Shown here: piece by piece, positions 20,029-31,325 of the stretch
Numbering within the stretch: the first letter of the stretch is position 1
Layout of the letters: every line of letters begins with the position of its first letter
Assembly: GCA_964035575.1 (NCBI GenBank)
Contig: OZ037885.1
Span: 434,001-498,000 of the forward strand
Length of the DNA: 64,000 bases
Source: Rhynchopus sp. YZ270_cl-10
Taxonomy: Eukaryota > Euglenozoa > Diplonemea > Diplonemida > Diplonemidae
Direction of reading: 5' to 3'
Position numbers and translations under genes: made by a program
The notes under the pieces: model-generated
Told to the model about the DNA's origin: nothing
Database searches by the model: none
What the model saw: only the letters and a program-made list of their open reading frames with translations

Positions 20029-21705
20029 TCAAGGAGAACGTCCGTCGTTGTTGTCTGTGCCCGTGTCTGCATCAATCAACACCTGCACCACCTCTGTGTG
20101 GCCTTTGTTCGTCGCACAGTGCAACGCAGTCTCGTTGTTGCTGTCGCGGTGATCCACATCCACCTCCGGCAAGCCCACAAGATAGCGCACAGTCTCGGTG
20201 TGTCCATTACTCGCCGCAAGGATAAGACACGTAAGTCCATCGTCGTCGGTAAGACACACTCCTGCACCTGCTTCGACCAACATCTTCACAACTTCGAGTG
20301 CTCCTGAACAGGAAGCTAAGTGCAGAGGCGAATGTCCGTCATCGTTCTTTGTGTCGATGTCTGCACCTGCATCAATCAACACCCGCACCACATCTGTGTG
20401 GCCTTTGCTCGCCGCCCTGTGCAACGCAGTCATGTTGTACTGGTCTCGGTGATTCACATCCACCTCCGGCAAGCCCACAAGATAGCGCACAGTCTCGGTG
20501 TGTCCATTACTCGCCGCAAGGCTGAGTCCATAGTTTTGTGTGACACTCGAACCTGCTCTGACCAACATCTTCACAACTTCGAGTCCTGAAGCTCTTGTCT
20601 CGACGACACACACCAGAGGGGACCATCCGTCTGCGTTCTCTATGTTGATGTCTGCACCTGCATCAATCAACACCTGCACCACGTCTGGATGGAGTTCCCT
20701 CGCCGCACAGTGCAACGCAGTCCTGTAGTACCTGTCGCAGTGATTCACATCCACCTCCGGCAAGCCCACAAGATAGCGCACAGTCTCGGTGTGTCCATTA
20801 CTCGCCGCATGGAAAAGGCACGTTCTTCCATAGTCGTCTGTGACATTCACTCCCGCACCTGCTTCGACCAACACCTTCACAACTTCGAGTGCTCCTGAAG
20901 TGCTGGCACAGTGCAGAGGCGAATGTCCGTCGTTGTTCCTTGTGTCGATGTCTGCACCTGCATCAATCAACACCTGCACCACTTCTGGATGGAGTTCCCT
21001 CGCCGCACAGTGCAACGCAGTGTCGTTGTACCTGTTGCAGTGATTCACATCCACCTCCGGCAAGCCCACAAGATAGCGCACAGTCTCGGTGTGTCCATTA
21101 CCCGCCGCATCGATAAGACACGTGTCTCCATCGTTGTCTGTGACATTCACTCCTGCACCTGCTTCGACCAACATCTTCACAACTTCGAGTGCTCCTGAAC
21201 AGGAAGCTAAGTGCAGAGGCGAACGCCTTCCCTTCCTCGTCTTTGTCTCGATGTCTGCACCTGCATCAATGAAGACGCGACACACTGCAGGGTCCACCCA
21301 CATGGCCGGATAGTCACTTGTTGTCGAACCTCTTACTCCCAAACGTCTGAGGCGGGGTACACATAACTCGACACACGCCCCGTTGTTGCCGACGGACTTC
21401 CAATGCTGCAAGAGGACCTCCGTGCACGCAACGTGGTCTGTGTGGACACACTCACTCAGCCATACTCCAAAGCCCACCTGTGTTGTCTTAACATAGGGAA
21501 GAAGCAGTGCAAGGCATTCATCGTGGTTCCCTCTGCATGCCTCGTGCACAGCATCGGAGGTGACTGTTTTGCTGTCTGGAGACAGCTTCTCAAGGGCCAC
21601 TCGCACAGCAGCAGTGTCGCCGTTCCTGGCAGCCTCCAAGACCTCGTCTGCAGAAAGCTTTCTTCTCTTTCGAGCCTCCGTGCTGTCTGCGCTTCGCTTT
21701 GGCAT
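20029..21705 (-). CDS. ANK-6: ankyrin-repeat protein
   Basis: 558 residues from ATG 21705, long N-terminal class. Four higher-order repeats. The third contains an unusual module (DGWSPLVCVVETRASGLEVV, then RAGSSVTQNYGLSLAASNG) that lacks part of the normal TDDDGRTCL tip. The same unusual module occurs only in ANK-10 among the genes here. The end is shortened (VLIDADTGTDNNDGRSP, six residues lost from DAGADIDTD). The 3' flank (19820-20028) also matches that of ANK-10, including GAAAGGTTTTTGCGGG and the CTTTGCTACTCCAAGAACTA tail. Confidence 0.85.
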   Translation of the reverse strand: MPKRSADSTEARKRRKLSADEVLEAARNGDTAAVRVALEKLSPDSKTVTSDAVHEACRGNHDECLALLLPYVKTTQVGFGVWLSECVHTDHVACTEVLLQHWKSVGNNGACVELCVPRLRRLGVRGSTTSDYPAMWVDPAVCRVFIDAGADIETKTRKGRRSPLHLASCSGALEVVKMLVEAGAGVNVTDNDGDTCLIDAAGNGHTETVRYLVGLPEVDVNHCNRYNDTALHCAARELHPEVVQVLIDAGADIDTRNNDGHSPLHCASTSGALEVVKVLVEAGAGVNVTDDYGRTCLFHAASNGHTETVRYLVGLPEVDVNHCDRYYRTALHCAARELHPDVVQVLIDAGADINIENADGWSPLVCVVETRASGLEVVKMLVRAGSSVTQNYGLSLAASNGHTETVRYLVGLPEVDVNHRDQYNMTALHRAASKGHTDVVRVLIDAGADIDTKNDDGHSPLHLASCSGALEVVKMLVEAGAGVCLTDDDGLTCLILAASNGHTETVRYLVGLPEVDVDHRDSNNETALHCATNKGHTEVVQVLIDADTGTDNNDGRSP

Positions 21706-21773
21706 TGTGTGGTTTGTGTTGCTGTGGTGTCTTTTGTGTGTGTTTCTTTTTGTGCAAAGCCTCACACACACAG

Positions 21774-22135
21774 TCAGGGGAACGGACACACCGATACGTC
21801 ACACACAACCAAAGCCCACCTCCACGAGTCCCCTGGACAACGCTCACAGCGGCTCATGGACTGCTTCCACACGAAGTAGAATTGTCGTCTTGACTCCGAA
21901 GAGAAACGGAGTGGGTCGGGAGGGGTGGAAGTACTTTGTGGATTACTGTAAACGTAACAAGGTAGGTGCTGAATACATCCTCACACAACTGCTTTTGCAT
22001 CCCACAAGACAAGGAACACCCACTATCACAATATTCCCGATCATGGCTGCAAATGACCTAATACTGGTACTTAGCACTGCACAAGAACTACACAAAAAAT
22101 AAACTTTATTTTTCCCCCAGCCACACCATATCAGT
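21774..22135 (-). promoter_or_regulatory. Duplicated upstream block of ANK-6
   Basis: Leader, uORF and about 280 bp of upstream sequence recur above ANK-7 (25356-25735) and, in part, ANK-10 (54745-54978), with near identity from CGTCTTGACTCCGAAGAG through CTTTGTGGATTACTGTAAAC. An AAAATAAACTTTATTTT inverted repeat at about 22095-22112 could act as a poly(A) signal on either strand. Coregulation of these three genes is a fair inference. Confidence 0.6.
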
Positions 22136-22589
22136 ACTGAGAAAGAGGAGTGGGAACCACTTCTGCAATTCTGACAATCAAAATCGTTTTATTTTTCCCT
22201 CAAAACCTCACACACAACACTTTTGGTTTTTGGGAGACACACAGGTGCCAGGTTCTATGATATGCACGGACCACCCTACAACTGTTTGCCACATTGTTCC
22301 CCGTGCAATACATGGGGAAACGTTTCGCACTCGAAACTAGGGAAATAATGACAAAAGCAGGTAACAGGGGTTTTTGAATTTGATACGTTTGCATATTTTT
22401 TCTGATTTTATAACAAAGACAAGAGATACGTTAGAAGAGCAACACGCCTATTGGCTGTGTGCGAGAGAGCTAAAAGAAGCCTGTATCCATGCTCCAGAGG
22501 GAGGGATCAAAGAAACGTCATAAGAACGCCACGCCGAGCGTGGCAGCAATATCGTAAGAAAAAAAAACATGAAACGAAAAACAAGCATC

Positions 22590-22960
22590 CAGTACCCTAT
22601 CCACTAAGAGACCACAAGAGCACTGTGTAAGAAAAAAACTCGCCAACATTCATGTAACAGGGGGAGCGAAGGGTGCAAACAGCACCGAGAAAGAAACACG
22701 AAAGACACCCGAGCATCGCATGCTCTATCCCACGAGAGACCACAAGCTCTCTTCCCAGGACAGGCGAGCCCATAAGTGCTCTGTCCAATCCACGAGATCA
22801 ACCAAGATCTTAACATAAGTACCACAGGTACAGACTCGTTAGTCTTGATGCAGCGAAGAAAATAGCAAACAGGGTGCAAACAGCACAGAGAGAGCATAAA
22901 AAAACCTCCGAACAACACAAACTCAATCCACACAAGAGACCACAAGAACTCTAACCCGTG
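22590..22960 (-). repeat. Degenerate tandem repeats with tRNA-like 5' half
   Basis: Minus-strand units GTGGTCTCTTAGTGGATAGG + GTACTGGATGC (about 22625), GTGGTCTCTCGTGGGATAGA + GCATGCGATGC (about 22745) and GTGGTCTCTTGTGTGGATTG (about 22935) resemble the D-arm half of an arginine-type tRNA (GTGGATAGAGCATTGGA). GTGCTGTTTGCACCC follows two of them. No T-arm follows, so these are not working tRNA genes. They may be remnants of a tRNA-derived SINE. Confidence 0.35.
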
Positions 22961-23194
22961 GAAGACGAGCCCATCCGGCACTCAGTCTCATCACCATCAA
23001 GATCTCTCAAGGCAGAACCACAAGTAGAAACTCAGTAGCAACATGAGACAGGGCTGTTCGCTAATTCTGGAACTTTTCCGGGAAATTCGGTTGGTTGGGG
23101 AAAACCCATGTAGGGTAAAGAGGGCAAGGCAAATCCCACAACCCAGATTTTCTCTCCCCTGCTGAAAACATGAAAGTGCCGAAAACACCGGTGT

Positions 23195-23265
23195 TCGCAT
23201 TTTCGGAATCCGTCCGTTGTGTGGTGTCAATTTTCCGAAAATGGACGTGTTCTTGGTTTTGGGCA
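23195..23265. repeat. Eta dispersed repeat copy 1
   Basis: TTTTCGGAATCCGTCCG, GTGGTGTCAATTT, CCGAAAATGGAC. Other copies lie at 28088, 28283 and 56458 (consensus GGAATCCGCCCGTGCAGTGG, then TGGGGTCAATTTGC). Confidence 0.55.
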
Positions 23266-23604
23266 ACGTCAGCGGAAGGTAAAGGGGGCCAAGTTTTCCT
23301 GTAGAAACACACACGTAACAGAGGGTTTTTACAGGCAAAAAACTCGAAAACACCCACTCGCCCCTCGGGGTAATGTTCTTCAAATCGAAACCTGCTTTAT
23401 TTGAAAGATTGAGCAATCTGATCCAGAAATAATTGAGGCCCCAGAATAGAATATAGTACAAATAACAGTATGCACACCCCCGAAAATCGGTCCGTAGCCC
23501 GGTACCTCTGGAGGGTACCTTGCGCCTTAGAACTGAACCACCTCCACTCTGTCTCATCTGGGGCGGAAGGCGCAACGTAGCTTTGCTACTCCTAGAACTA
23601 TGCT

Positions 23605-25287
23605 TCATTTCTTCGGGGGGCGCCTCCTTCGTAGCAGTTTTAAGTTTCTATGTCTGCCACCTGCATCCATCAACACCTGCTCCCCTTCTGAATAGCCGAT
23701 GTCCGCCGCATAGTCCAACACAGTGCAGTCGTCCCTGTCGCAGTGATTCACATCCACCTCCGGCAAGCCCATAATGTACTGCACAGTCTCGGTGTGTTCA
23801 TTACACCCCGCATGGAAAAGACACGTGTGTCCCTTGTCGTCTGTGACATTCACTCCAGAACCTACTTCGACCAACATCTTCACAACTTCGAGTGCTCCTG
23901 AACGGGAAGCTAAGTCCAGAGGCGAATGTCCGTATCTGTTCTTTGTCTCGATGTCTGCACCTGCATCAATCAACACCCGCACCGCTTCTGGATGGCCTTC
24001 CTTCGCCGCACAGTGCAACGCAGTGTCGCAGGCCCAGCATCTAGCACGTTTATCCACATCCACCTCCGGCAAGCCCACAATATAGCGCACAGTCTCAGTC
24101 TGTCCATTGCTCGCCGCAAGGATAAGACACGTTCTTCCATTGTCGTCTGTGACATTCACTCCTGCACCTGCTCTGACCAACATCTTCACAACTTCGAGGG
24201 CTCCTGAATGGGAAGCTAAGTGCAGAGGCGAATGTCCGTGTCTGTTCTTTGTGTCGATGTCTGCACCTGCATCAATCAGCACCCGCACCGCTTCTGGATG
24301 GCCTTTCTTCGCCGCATAGTGCAACGCAGTCTCGTTCTTGCTGTTGCAGTGATTCACATCCACCTCCGGCAAGCCCACAAGATAGCGCACAGTCTCCGTG
24401 TGTCCATTGCTCGCCGCAAGCATAAGACATGTTCTTCCATCGTCGTCAGTGACATCCACCCCCGCACCTGCTCTGACCAACACCTTCACAACTTCGGGTG
24501 TAGTGCTATAGTGCAGAGGCGAACATCCGTCTTCATCCTTTGTGTCGATGTCTGCACCTGCAGCAATCAACACCCGCACCACGTCTGTATGGCCTTTGTT
24601 CGTCGCACAGTGCAACGCAGTCTCGTTCTTGTTGTTGCAGTGATTCACATCCACCTCCGGCAAGCCCACAAGATAGCGCACAGTCTCGCTGTGTCCCTTA
24701 CGCGCCGCATGAATAAGACACGTTCTTCCATCGTCGTCTGTGACATTCACTCCTGCACCTGCTCTGACCAACATCTTCACAACTTCGAGGGCTCCTGAAC
24801 GGGAAGCCAAGTGCAGAGGCGAACATCCGTCTTCGTTCTTTGTCTCGATGTCTGCACCTGCATCAATGAAGACGCGACACACTGCAGGGTCCACCCACAT
24901 GGCCGGACAGGCACTTGCTGTCAAGCCTATTACGGATTCACCTAACTCGACACACGCCCCGTTGTTGCAGACGGACTTCCAATGCTGCAAGAGGACCTCC
25001 GTGCACGCAACGTGGTCTGTGTGGACACACTCACTCAGCAAGATCCCAAAGCCCATCTGCGTTGTCTTAACATAGGGAAGAAGCAGTGCAAGGCATTCAT
25101 CGTGGTTCCCTCTGCATGCCTCGTGCACAGCATCGGAGGTGACTGCTTTGCTGTATCGAGGGAGCTTCTCAAGGACCGCCCGCACGGCAGCAGTGTCGCC
25201 GTTCCTGGCAGCCTCCTCCAAGACCTCGTCTGCAGAAAGCTTTCTTCTCTTTCGAGCCTCCGTGCTGTCTGCGCTTCGCTTTGGCAT
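23605..25287 (-). CDS. ANK-7: intact ankyrin-repeat protein
   Basis: 560 residues from ATG 25287, long N-terminal class, with one extra Glu in the cap (VLEEAARNG) as in ANK-8 and ANK-10. About four higher-order repeats. One SGALEVV module is shortened to SPLHYSTTPEVVKVLV. One tip is strongly altered (EVDVDKRARCWACDTALHC, two residues longer). The C-terminus is YSEGEQVLMDAGGRHRNLKL then RRRRPPKK, a basic end like ANK-5. Unbroken. Confidence 0.85.
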   Translation of the reverse strand: MPKRSADSTEARKRRKLSADEVLEEAARNGDTAAVRAVLEKLPRYSKAVTSDAVHEACRGNHDECLALLLPYVKTTQMGFGILLSECVHTDHVACTEVLLQHWKSVCNNGACVELGESVIGLTASACPAMWVDPAVCRVFIDAGADIETKNEDGCSPLHLASRSGALEVVKMLVRAGAGVNVTDDDGRTCLIHAARKGHSETVRYLVGLPEVDVNHCNNKNETALHCATNKGHTDVVRVLIAAGADIDTKDEDGCSPLHYSTTPEVVKVLVRAGAGVDVTDDDGRTCLMLAASNGHTETVRYLVGLPEVDVNHCNSKNETALHYAAKKGHPEAVRVLIDAGADIDTKNRHGHSPLHLASHSGALEVVKMLVRAGAGVNVTDDNGRTCLILAASNGQTETVRYIVGLPEVDVDKRARCWACDTALHCAAKEGHPEAVRVLIDAGADIETKNRYGHSPLDLASRSGALEVVKMLVEVGSGVNVTDDKGHTCLFHAGCNEHTETVQYIMGLPEVDVNHCDRDDCTVLDYAADIGYSEGEQVLMDAGGRHRNLKLLRRRRPPKK

Positions 25288-25735
25288 TGTGTGGTTTGTG
25301 TTGCTGTGGTGTCTTTTGTGTGTGTTTCTTTTTGTGCAAAGCCTCACACACACAGTCAGGGGAACGGACACACCGATACGTCACACACAACCAAAGCCCA
25401 CCTCCACGAGTCCCCTGGACAACGCTCACAGCGGCTCATGGACTGCTTCCACACGAAGTAGAATTGTCGTCTTGACTCCGAAGAGAAACGGAGTGGGTCG
25501 GGAGGGGTGGAAGTACTTTGTGGATTACTGTAAACGCAACAAGGTAGGTGCTGAATACATCCTCACACAACTGATTTTGCATCCCACAAGACAAGGAACA
25601 ACCCACTATCACAATATTCCCGATCATGGCTGCAAATGACCTAATACCGGTACTTAGCACTGCACAAGAACTACACAAAAAAATAAACTTTATTTTCCCC
25701 CCAGCCACACCATATCAGTACTGAGAAAGAGGGGA
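25288..25735 (-). promoter_or_regulatory. ANK-7 leader and upstream block
   Basis: Near-identical to 21706-22135 above ANK-6, including the uORF (25356-25439). Homology ends at about 25740, where AT-rich DNA begins. Confidence 0.6.
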
Positions 25736-25979
25736 GTGGGAAAACCTTTCTTTTTTAAAAGATGCTGTGCTTTGGGTATTGTCTCTTCCTATTTTTTGTG
25801 TGCGTTATCTGTTTTGCTGCATTTTTCTTCCCTCCCCCACCCACCCACCTCCACCCAGAGAACCATCTCACATTTTTTTCCCTTCAATATTTTTCTTATT
25901 GTGAGAGATACCCCTCCTCGTGTTTTTTTTTTTTTTCATTTTTCATTTTTCCACGGGTTAGGAAAATTCTTTTTTTTTT

Positions 25980-26560
25980 TTTTTCATTTTCCGAAAAAAA
26001 AATCTTCTTTTCCTAAAAAAAAAAAAAAAAAAATCTTAAAATTCTTGAAAAAAAAAAAAAAAAGATTTTGAAAAATCTTAAAATTCTTAGAAAAATTTCA
26101 TGAAAAATCTTAAAATTCTTAGTTAAATTCTTAGAATTCTTTGAAAAAAAAAAAAAAAATCTCAAAAATCTTAAAATCTTTTTCTTGAAAAAAAAAAGAT
26201 TTTCAAGAAAAAAAAGATTTCAAAATTTTTTTTTCTTTTTCTAAGAATTTTAAGATTTTCAAAATCTTTTTTTTTTTTTTCCCTAAGATTTTTAAGATTT
26301 TTCTCTAAGATTTTTAAGATCTTGAAAAAAAAAACTGAAATCTTAAAAATCATAGGGTGAAAACGATCGTTTTTTTTTTTTTTTTTTTTTTACGAATCTG
26401 GGAAAAAGTGATCGGTCTTTTTTTTTTTTTTTTTTTTCACGATCGTGAAGAAAAAAAAACGATCGTTTTTTTTTTTTTTTTTTCTTCACGATCGTGAAAA
26501 AAAAGCACCTTTTTCTTCACGATCGTGAAGGAAAAAAAAAACGATCGTTTTTTTTTTCCC
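25980..26560. repeat. AT-rich palindromic tract
   Basis: Runs of A and T with repeated CTTAAAATTCTT and AAGATTTTCAAG words, then ACGATCGT units separated by poly-T or poly-A. A similar shorter tract is at 29805-29960. They are the mirrored subterminal parts of the 4-kb transposon. Confidence 0.7.
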
Positions 26561-26885
26561 ATATTATGTCGTTGATCGCTGGCCCACACCAGGGAGGGAG
26601 CCCCCACAGGTGCCCACAACCCCCCTGAAATCGGCCGAGAGTAACTTTTAGCGGTGTTTTGACGTAAAATGTCACCTTTTTTGCCATTTTTGGGGTGTAC
26701 TTTTCTGGAACAAAATTCGCAAAACCCGAAATACGAATCGTAAAAAATCGCGACATTCTATGACATGCGTATACCATGAAGCAGCACGTCACGGCATGGC
26801 ATGTAACATGCACATGTAATATCGCCAAAAACCTAGTCGTAGTAACATCATCACTGTGCAAACCCCTGTCCATCCAATACAATTC

Positions 26886-27005
26886 ACACTCTTTGTGGGT
26901 GGTCTTGCTGCCTTTTTGCCACAGTAATTTTTGGCCCGGCAGGCATGCTCTTGAAGCATGGCAATTTAGTGTGTATGGGGCAGGGTGTTGTTTTGTTCTG
27001 AATTC
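26886..27005. repeat. Epsilon dispersed repeat, partial copy
   Basis: CACACTCTTTGTGGGTGGTC, GGCATGCTCTTGAAGCATGG (a hairpin, CATGCT...AGCATG), and GGTGTTGTTTTGTTCTGAAT. Longer copies at 55360-55585 and 61450-61670. Confidence 0.65.
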
Positions 27006-27899
27006 CCTTTGTTACAATATCTATCCAATCGCGAGTGGTTGTATGTGTATCGTGAGACACTCTTTTTAACCCTTTACGGACCAAGAGGACATTTATGCCC
27101 ATTGTGGCGGGGGATGCGGCGTTCAACACCAGGCCAAGTTGGCCAAAAGCCCAACTTTTGTACTGTCCAACCTCTGTACAATTACGGTATATTTCGTTGG
27201 CTGGTGGTCTGAAGAGTGATCTGACCATATTCTCCAGGTATAACAAATGCCCAAATAATGCATTGGCGAAGGAATTTTGCACTTTTGACCATCACACATT
27301 ACTTGTATTTTTACCGGTTTTTTAATGAGTACAACCTATGTCAGAGCACGCTGTCCCACAGATTTTAGAATTTGGGGGGGTCACGCAACAGGGATTACGC
27401 AGCTCCCCATACTTATCGCTAAATATGCCGTTTTCCCCGAAAAATTTTAGAATTCCACGCCCAATTTCTTTCTTTTTGGCAAAAAAAAATTTTTCGCGCT
27501 TCGCGCGAAAAAGGTCCTCAGAAGCTCAATTCCGGAAACAAATACGGGGGGAGCGACGTTTTCCAACTCCTCCGCCATCAGCAGGAACACCTCCGTTTTC
27601 TCTTGAATCTGGGACGCTTGTTGCTGAGAAACAGGGCAACAGCGCGTTCAAGCATATTCCCCATCTTTTCAGTGTTAAACTCGTGGCGAAGCCACGGTAC
27701 GCAACATTTCTAAAAATTGCGCTTAAAATTGCCTACTATGTCGCGGGAAGGGTGGGTTGAAAGCTCGCGCCGCAGTGCATCTTCCTTTTCCGGTAAAATA
27801 GAAGAAAATTGTCTTCTAAAAATAGAATTCTGTGGGGGGTAGGTGAGAGGTGGGCGGAGCCCCCACTCCTCCACCCCAGCCTCAATCCAAAACCCTGTA

Positions 27900-27962
27900 T
27901 TTTTTTTTTTTTGGTATTTTTTGAGCTGAGATTTTCAAAAAATACCAAAAATACCAGGGTCA
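27900..27962. repeat. Foldback sequence
   Basis: GGTATTTTTTGA faces TCAAAAAATACC with a short spacer, and ACCCTG faces CAGGGT outside it, with A/T tracts between. Confidence 0.5.
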
Positions 27963-28087
27963 ACCGCTGTGATGCTCATTGTTTAGAACACAGGGCTATT
28001 TCTAAATATGGGGTCCGGAGTCCAAAATCCAATCCGGGACACAATTTTGGCAGATTTATTTTGGGCCAAAAACGTCTTTATTTACAT

Positions 28088-28140
28088 TTTTGGGATTCGC
28101 CCGTGCAGTGGTGGGGTCAATCTCGAAAATTGGATTTTTT
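28088..28140. repeat. Eta dispersed repeat copy 2
   Basis: GGATTCGCCCGTGCAGTGG, TGGGGTCAATCT, CGAAAATTGGA. Lies inside the decayed 4-kb transposon. Confidence 0.55.
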
Positions 28141-28282
28141 GACCACTTAAATTTTGAGAAATATGAGCCCGGTCACTTATACGTGGGCCCATTTTCGGCT
28201 AAAATTTTCCTCAAAATCCGGGTTTGTAAAATTGACCCTTCTGTGAAGGAAGGTTGTGGAAAAGGGTCCTTATTTGCATTTT

Positions 28283-28340
28283 TGGAAGCCGCCCGTGCAG
28301 TGGTGGGGTCAATTTGCAGAATTGGGCAAGTTCTTGCAAG
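28283..28340. repeat. Eta dispersed repeat copy 3
   Basis: GGAAGCCGCCCGTGCAGTGG, TGGGGTCAATTTGC, AGAATTGGGCAAGTTCTTG. Closest to the copy at 56458. Confidence 0.55.
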
Positions 28341-28439
28341 ACAACGGGTAATGTTTGTTAGCTCTAAGGAGGGAAGGGGAGCGTTTGTAGCTCACACAGC
28401 ACCCCAAACCCTGGCCTCTCTGTCCACAGCACACAGCTC

Positions 28440-28873
28440 TTCCCCTGAGTTCCATTTGTGCCTCAACATGCTGAGCGCATCTTCAGTACGATGGGTGGAT
28501 GAGCGAGAAGAGGCGCAACTGGCTAGTTGCACCAAAGCTGCACAAGCTTGTGGTCGTAGCACGCAGTTTGCGCGAGAGCAAGCCGCCACAAGAGAATGGT
28601 TGGTGGGATGAGGAGAAGCTGGTGCAGGAGGAGAAGGAGCGTGCGGGAGCTATATTGACTGCGACGCGACAGCTGAGGACCCCAAGGTTGATGATGATGC
28701 TGAGCATCACGACTCTGACATCAGTGAAGGCTCTTGGGACTAAACGCATACAGTCTTGTCCGTACCCATTTCTCCCACACAAGTCACCACCCCCTTGTGA
28801 CTTGCCTGTAACAGTGGAAACGTTTCCCTCCCAGCCGCAAACCCGTTCAGTGTATCGTGAGCCACTGCAGTGA
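28440..28873 (+). pseudogene. hAT transposase C-terminal fragment
   Basis: VPFVPQHAERIFSTMGG (28449-28499) and, one base out of frame, MSEKRRNWLVAPKLHKLVVVARSLRE (28499-28576). Together they match the hAT dimerisation signature, in which an ERxFS box is followed by a KRRxxLxxxxxxxL stretch. The earlier transposase domains are not visible, so this is an old, mostly lost copy. The open frame continues to 28873 without recognisable homology. Confidence 0.65.
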
Positions 28874-31179
28874 CCCACTCACGCTCGACCCTGTCCCTCC
28901 TTGTAAACAGTTCGCCTTCTCCTACGTTGTGCTAAGGAAAACCAAAAAACATGCTCAAAAATGATGGGCACGGGGGTCAGACTCCACTTCTGACCACTTA
29001 AAATTAGGTCATACACGTGTTATACCCCAAACTGACCAAGAAATTTTCCCAGTGTTCGATGGTGATCGAATTAAATCGGTGGTAAAAAGTGAAAAATGGG
29101 GCATGCCAGGCCCACGTCAATCAGCCTAAAAATGTTGCAACTTTAAACGCGCGTCTCTCCCGTACACCAATATACACTTTTTAACATATACAGTACAGCA
29201 AGGGAAAACCAAGGGATTTTACCCTGTGTTCTCCTTGTTACGGCTGCACTAACCTAATCATCAAAACTGCTCGATTTTGGCTTTATCTAAAAGATCGACA
29301 TCAATTCTTACGAAATATAATTTATTTTACGATTTTGAGTAGAATTCTGTTTGCAGGGCGAAGTCACGAGGCAGGGGGTGATTTTGGGGGTGAGCGCCAA
29401 AAAAAGTCCTTTTCCTAGGGTTGACCCACCTCCCTCCAGCATCCAACGATATGACATTTTCACGAAAGTTGTCGATTCTTGCCTTATTATTGTCACACAG
29501 AAAAAAAATGTTTTTACGAAAATGAGTAGAACCCCATTACCCCTACCAACGTGTGGCATTCGTGCGCCACTATAGTGGCACTTGCCATGGGTAAAAACGG
29601 TTTTCTGGTTTTAGTGCCTCGCTGGCGACATCCGTTGGGGGGGATTCTGGTGTGAGAATGTTCTCGATTTTTGCTTTATTTGAAAGATTCGCCACAAAAT
29701 CGTTTCAAGGAAAAGAGTCGGTCAAAAATTCCAAGTAGAACCCAGAAACTCTCCCTTGCCACCCATTTCACGCCCATGCCCCTTGTACTACTAGGGGGAA
29801 AAAAAAAAACGATCGTGAAAAAAAAAAAAAAAATGTCAAGATCTTGAAAAAAAGTTCAAGATCTTGAAAAAAACCGTCACGATCGTTCTCACACTATGAA
29901 AAATCTTAGTTTTTTTTTTTTTTTCTTACTAAGATTCTTAAAAATAAGAAAAATAAGAAAAAAGAATTTTCCTAACCCGTGTTTTTCCAGTGTTTTATTT
30001 TCAACTTTTTTTTTTTGGAACATCTTTTCCTCCACCCATTCTTGGCGTCATCTCAATTATGTTTTGTGAAGTGCCATTTTTTGTTGATGTTGTTGTTGTT
30101 CGGCACGTTTTCCGCACCCTCCCCCCTTTTTTTTGAATCTTCCCTGACTATTTCCCCTCGCACCTCCATTTTTTATTTTTCTAAAAAAAAACAAAAAAAA
30201 TATGGTAGGCTAATAAAAGAGAAGGGGTTTGGTATGTAGGGAAATCAGTTGGGTTTATTTATTCCGTTCCGCAGGATAAAATAGGAGGGGTTTAAAGTAA
30301 AATAAATAAACTTCTATTTATTGAAAACAAAAATGTACTCTGTATCATAGTGAGGTGCCGGGGAAAAGGTAGAGGGTATTCGCAACAGAAAAATTATTCC
30401 GCATCCACTCAACGTTTGGCTAATGAAAAGCAGAGACGAAAAAGGGGGTTTGGGGAGGAGAGTTTAATTCTTGAACACATCCCCACACTCAAGGTGGGGG
30501 GGGGGGGGCAGAGGAGGCTATTCGCAAAAACAACAAAAAACGACCACAAAAAGTTTAAAAAAAAAAACGAAAACACCCGCGGCACACAAACAACACAGAA
30601 GGGGGGGCGGATTTTAAAAATAAAAATAAAAACGTTTTGAAAAACGGTAGAGAGTGTTGGACTCGAAGAAAGACCCAATTTCACCCTTATTTTCAAGATC
30701 TGTTTTTTAAAAAATAACGAGGGATGCTGTGTGTCTGTGAGGGTATGTCAGCATTGCGCATGAACACCTCCACGTGTGTGTAAATTTGGGACGCGGGATA
30801 ATAAAAAAACACATACAAAAATTAGTTTCATGTACACTCAAATCAAAGGGAAGGTATCAGGACGTTCCATACAGATACATACAGTCTCTTTTTTTTTGAG
30901 TTGCAAAAACTTTGAAAAAAAGGAGGAAAAAAAAAAACACTTGAGAAGAATGAATAGAACCGTAACTAGGTACCATACATCTTGGAAACAAAAAAAAAAC
31001 AAAAAAAACAAAACAAAACAAAAAAAGACAAAATAATACATTGAGGTGGCTGAAGGGGGGGACAATTCGCACTTATTTTGCGTACTGTTTGTGTGCACAC
31101 CCCCCATTCAGCCACACCATAAATGTTGGTAATGCACACTGAAAGGGTTTCTTAGTTGCAAAATTTTTTTGGTGTGTAA

Positions 31180-31246
31180 TATTTTTGCTGTCTCGACAAT
31201 CACCTAAGGACCCGGTGAACCTAGGGTCTGTACTCAATGTTGGTCG
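31180..31246. repeat. Delta element copy
   Basis: TTTTTGCTGTCTCGACAATC, ACCTAAGGACCC, GGGTCTGTACTCAATGTTGG. The AGGACCC/GGGTCTG hairpin matches the 6968 copy. A weak gamma copy follows at 31262-31325. Confidence 0.6.
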
Positions 31247-31261
31247 AAGCCTTTTTTTTTC

Positions 31262-31325
31262 TATGAGAATCTGTTGGTGTTCGTGTAGCTGCCATCTCGA
31301 CAGTCCATACTACCATTTGTTGTTC
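31262..31325 (-). repeat. Gamma structured element, weak copy
   Basis: TTGGTGTTCGTGTAGCTGCC and TCGACAGTCC follow the delta element, as in the 36490-36608 pair. The right arm is degraded. Confidence 0.3.

Larger units (their letters stand above)
22136..23604. other. Spacer with tRNA-like and dispersed repeats, no gene seen
   Basis: Between ANK-6 and ANK-7. 22590-22960 has three or four degenerate units containing GTGGTCTCTTGTGG on minus. 23195-23265 is an eta repeat. The rest shows no coding potential that I trust. Confidence 0.5.
25952..29981. mobile_element. Decayed hAT-like DNA transposon, 6-bp target duplication
   Basis: 4030 bp. The ends are inverted: CACGGGTTAGGAAAATTC at 25952 and its reverse complement ending at 29981 (at least 22 bp). 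TTTTTC flanks it on both sides (25946-25951 and 29982-29987). Subterminal regions are A/T-rich with many ACGATCGT palindromes (26363-26550, 29810-29890). Inside, 28473-28574 codes for a hAT dimerisation motif on plus. Two eta repeats and an epsilon repeat lie within. The CACGG start and 6-bp duplication match the intact element at 31791-35340, so both probably belong to one lineage. Confidence 0.7.

Noticed and set aside
27066-27078. TTAACCCTTT as a piggyBac end
   Set aside because: No matching inverted end with TTAA was found in the window.
27338-27760. 140-codon plus-strand ORF beginning MSEHAVPQILEF
   Set aside because: Low-complexity, no recognisable domain, lies within the decayed transposon. 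No support beyond being open.
30350-30640. Lys-rich plus-strand ORF of 96 codons
   Set aside because: Arises from A-rich low-complexity sequence.
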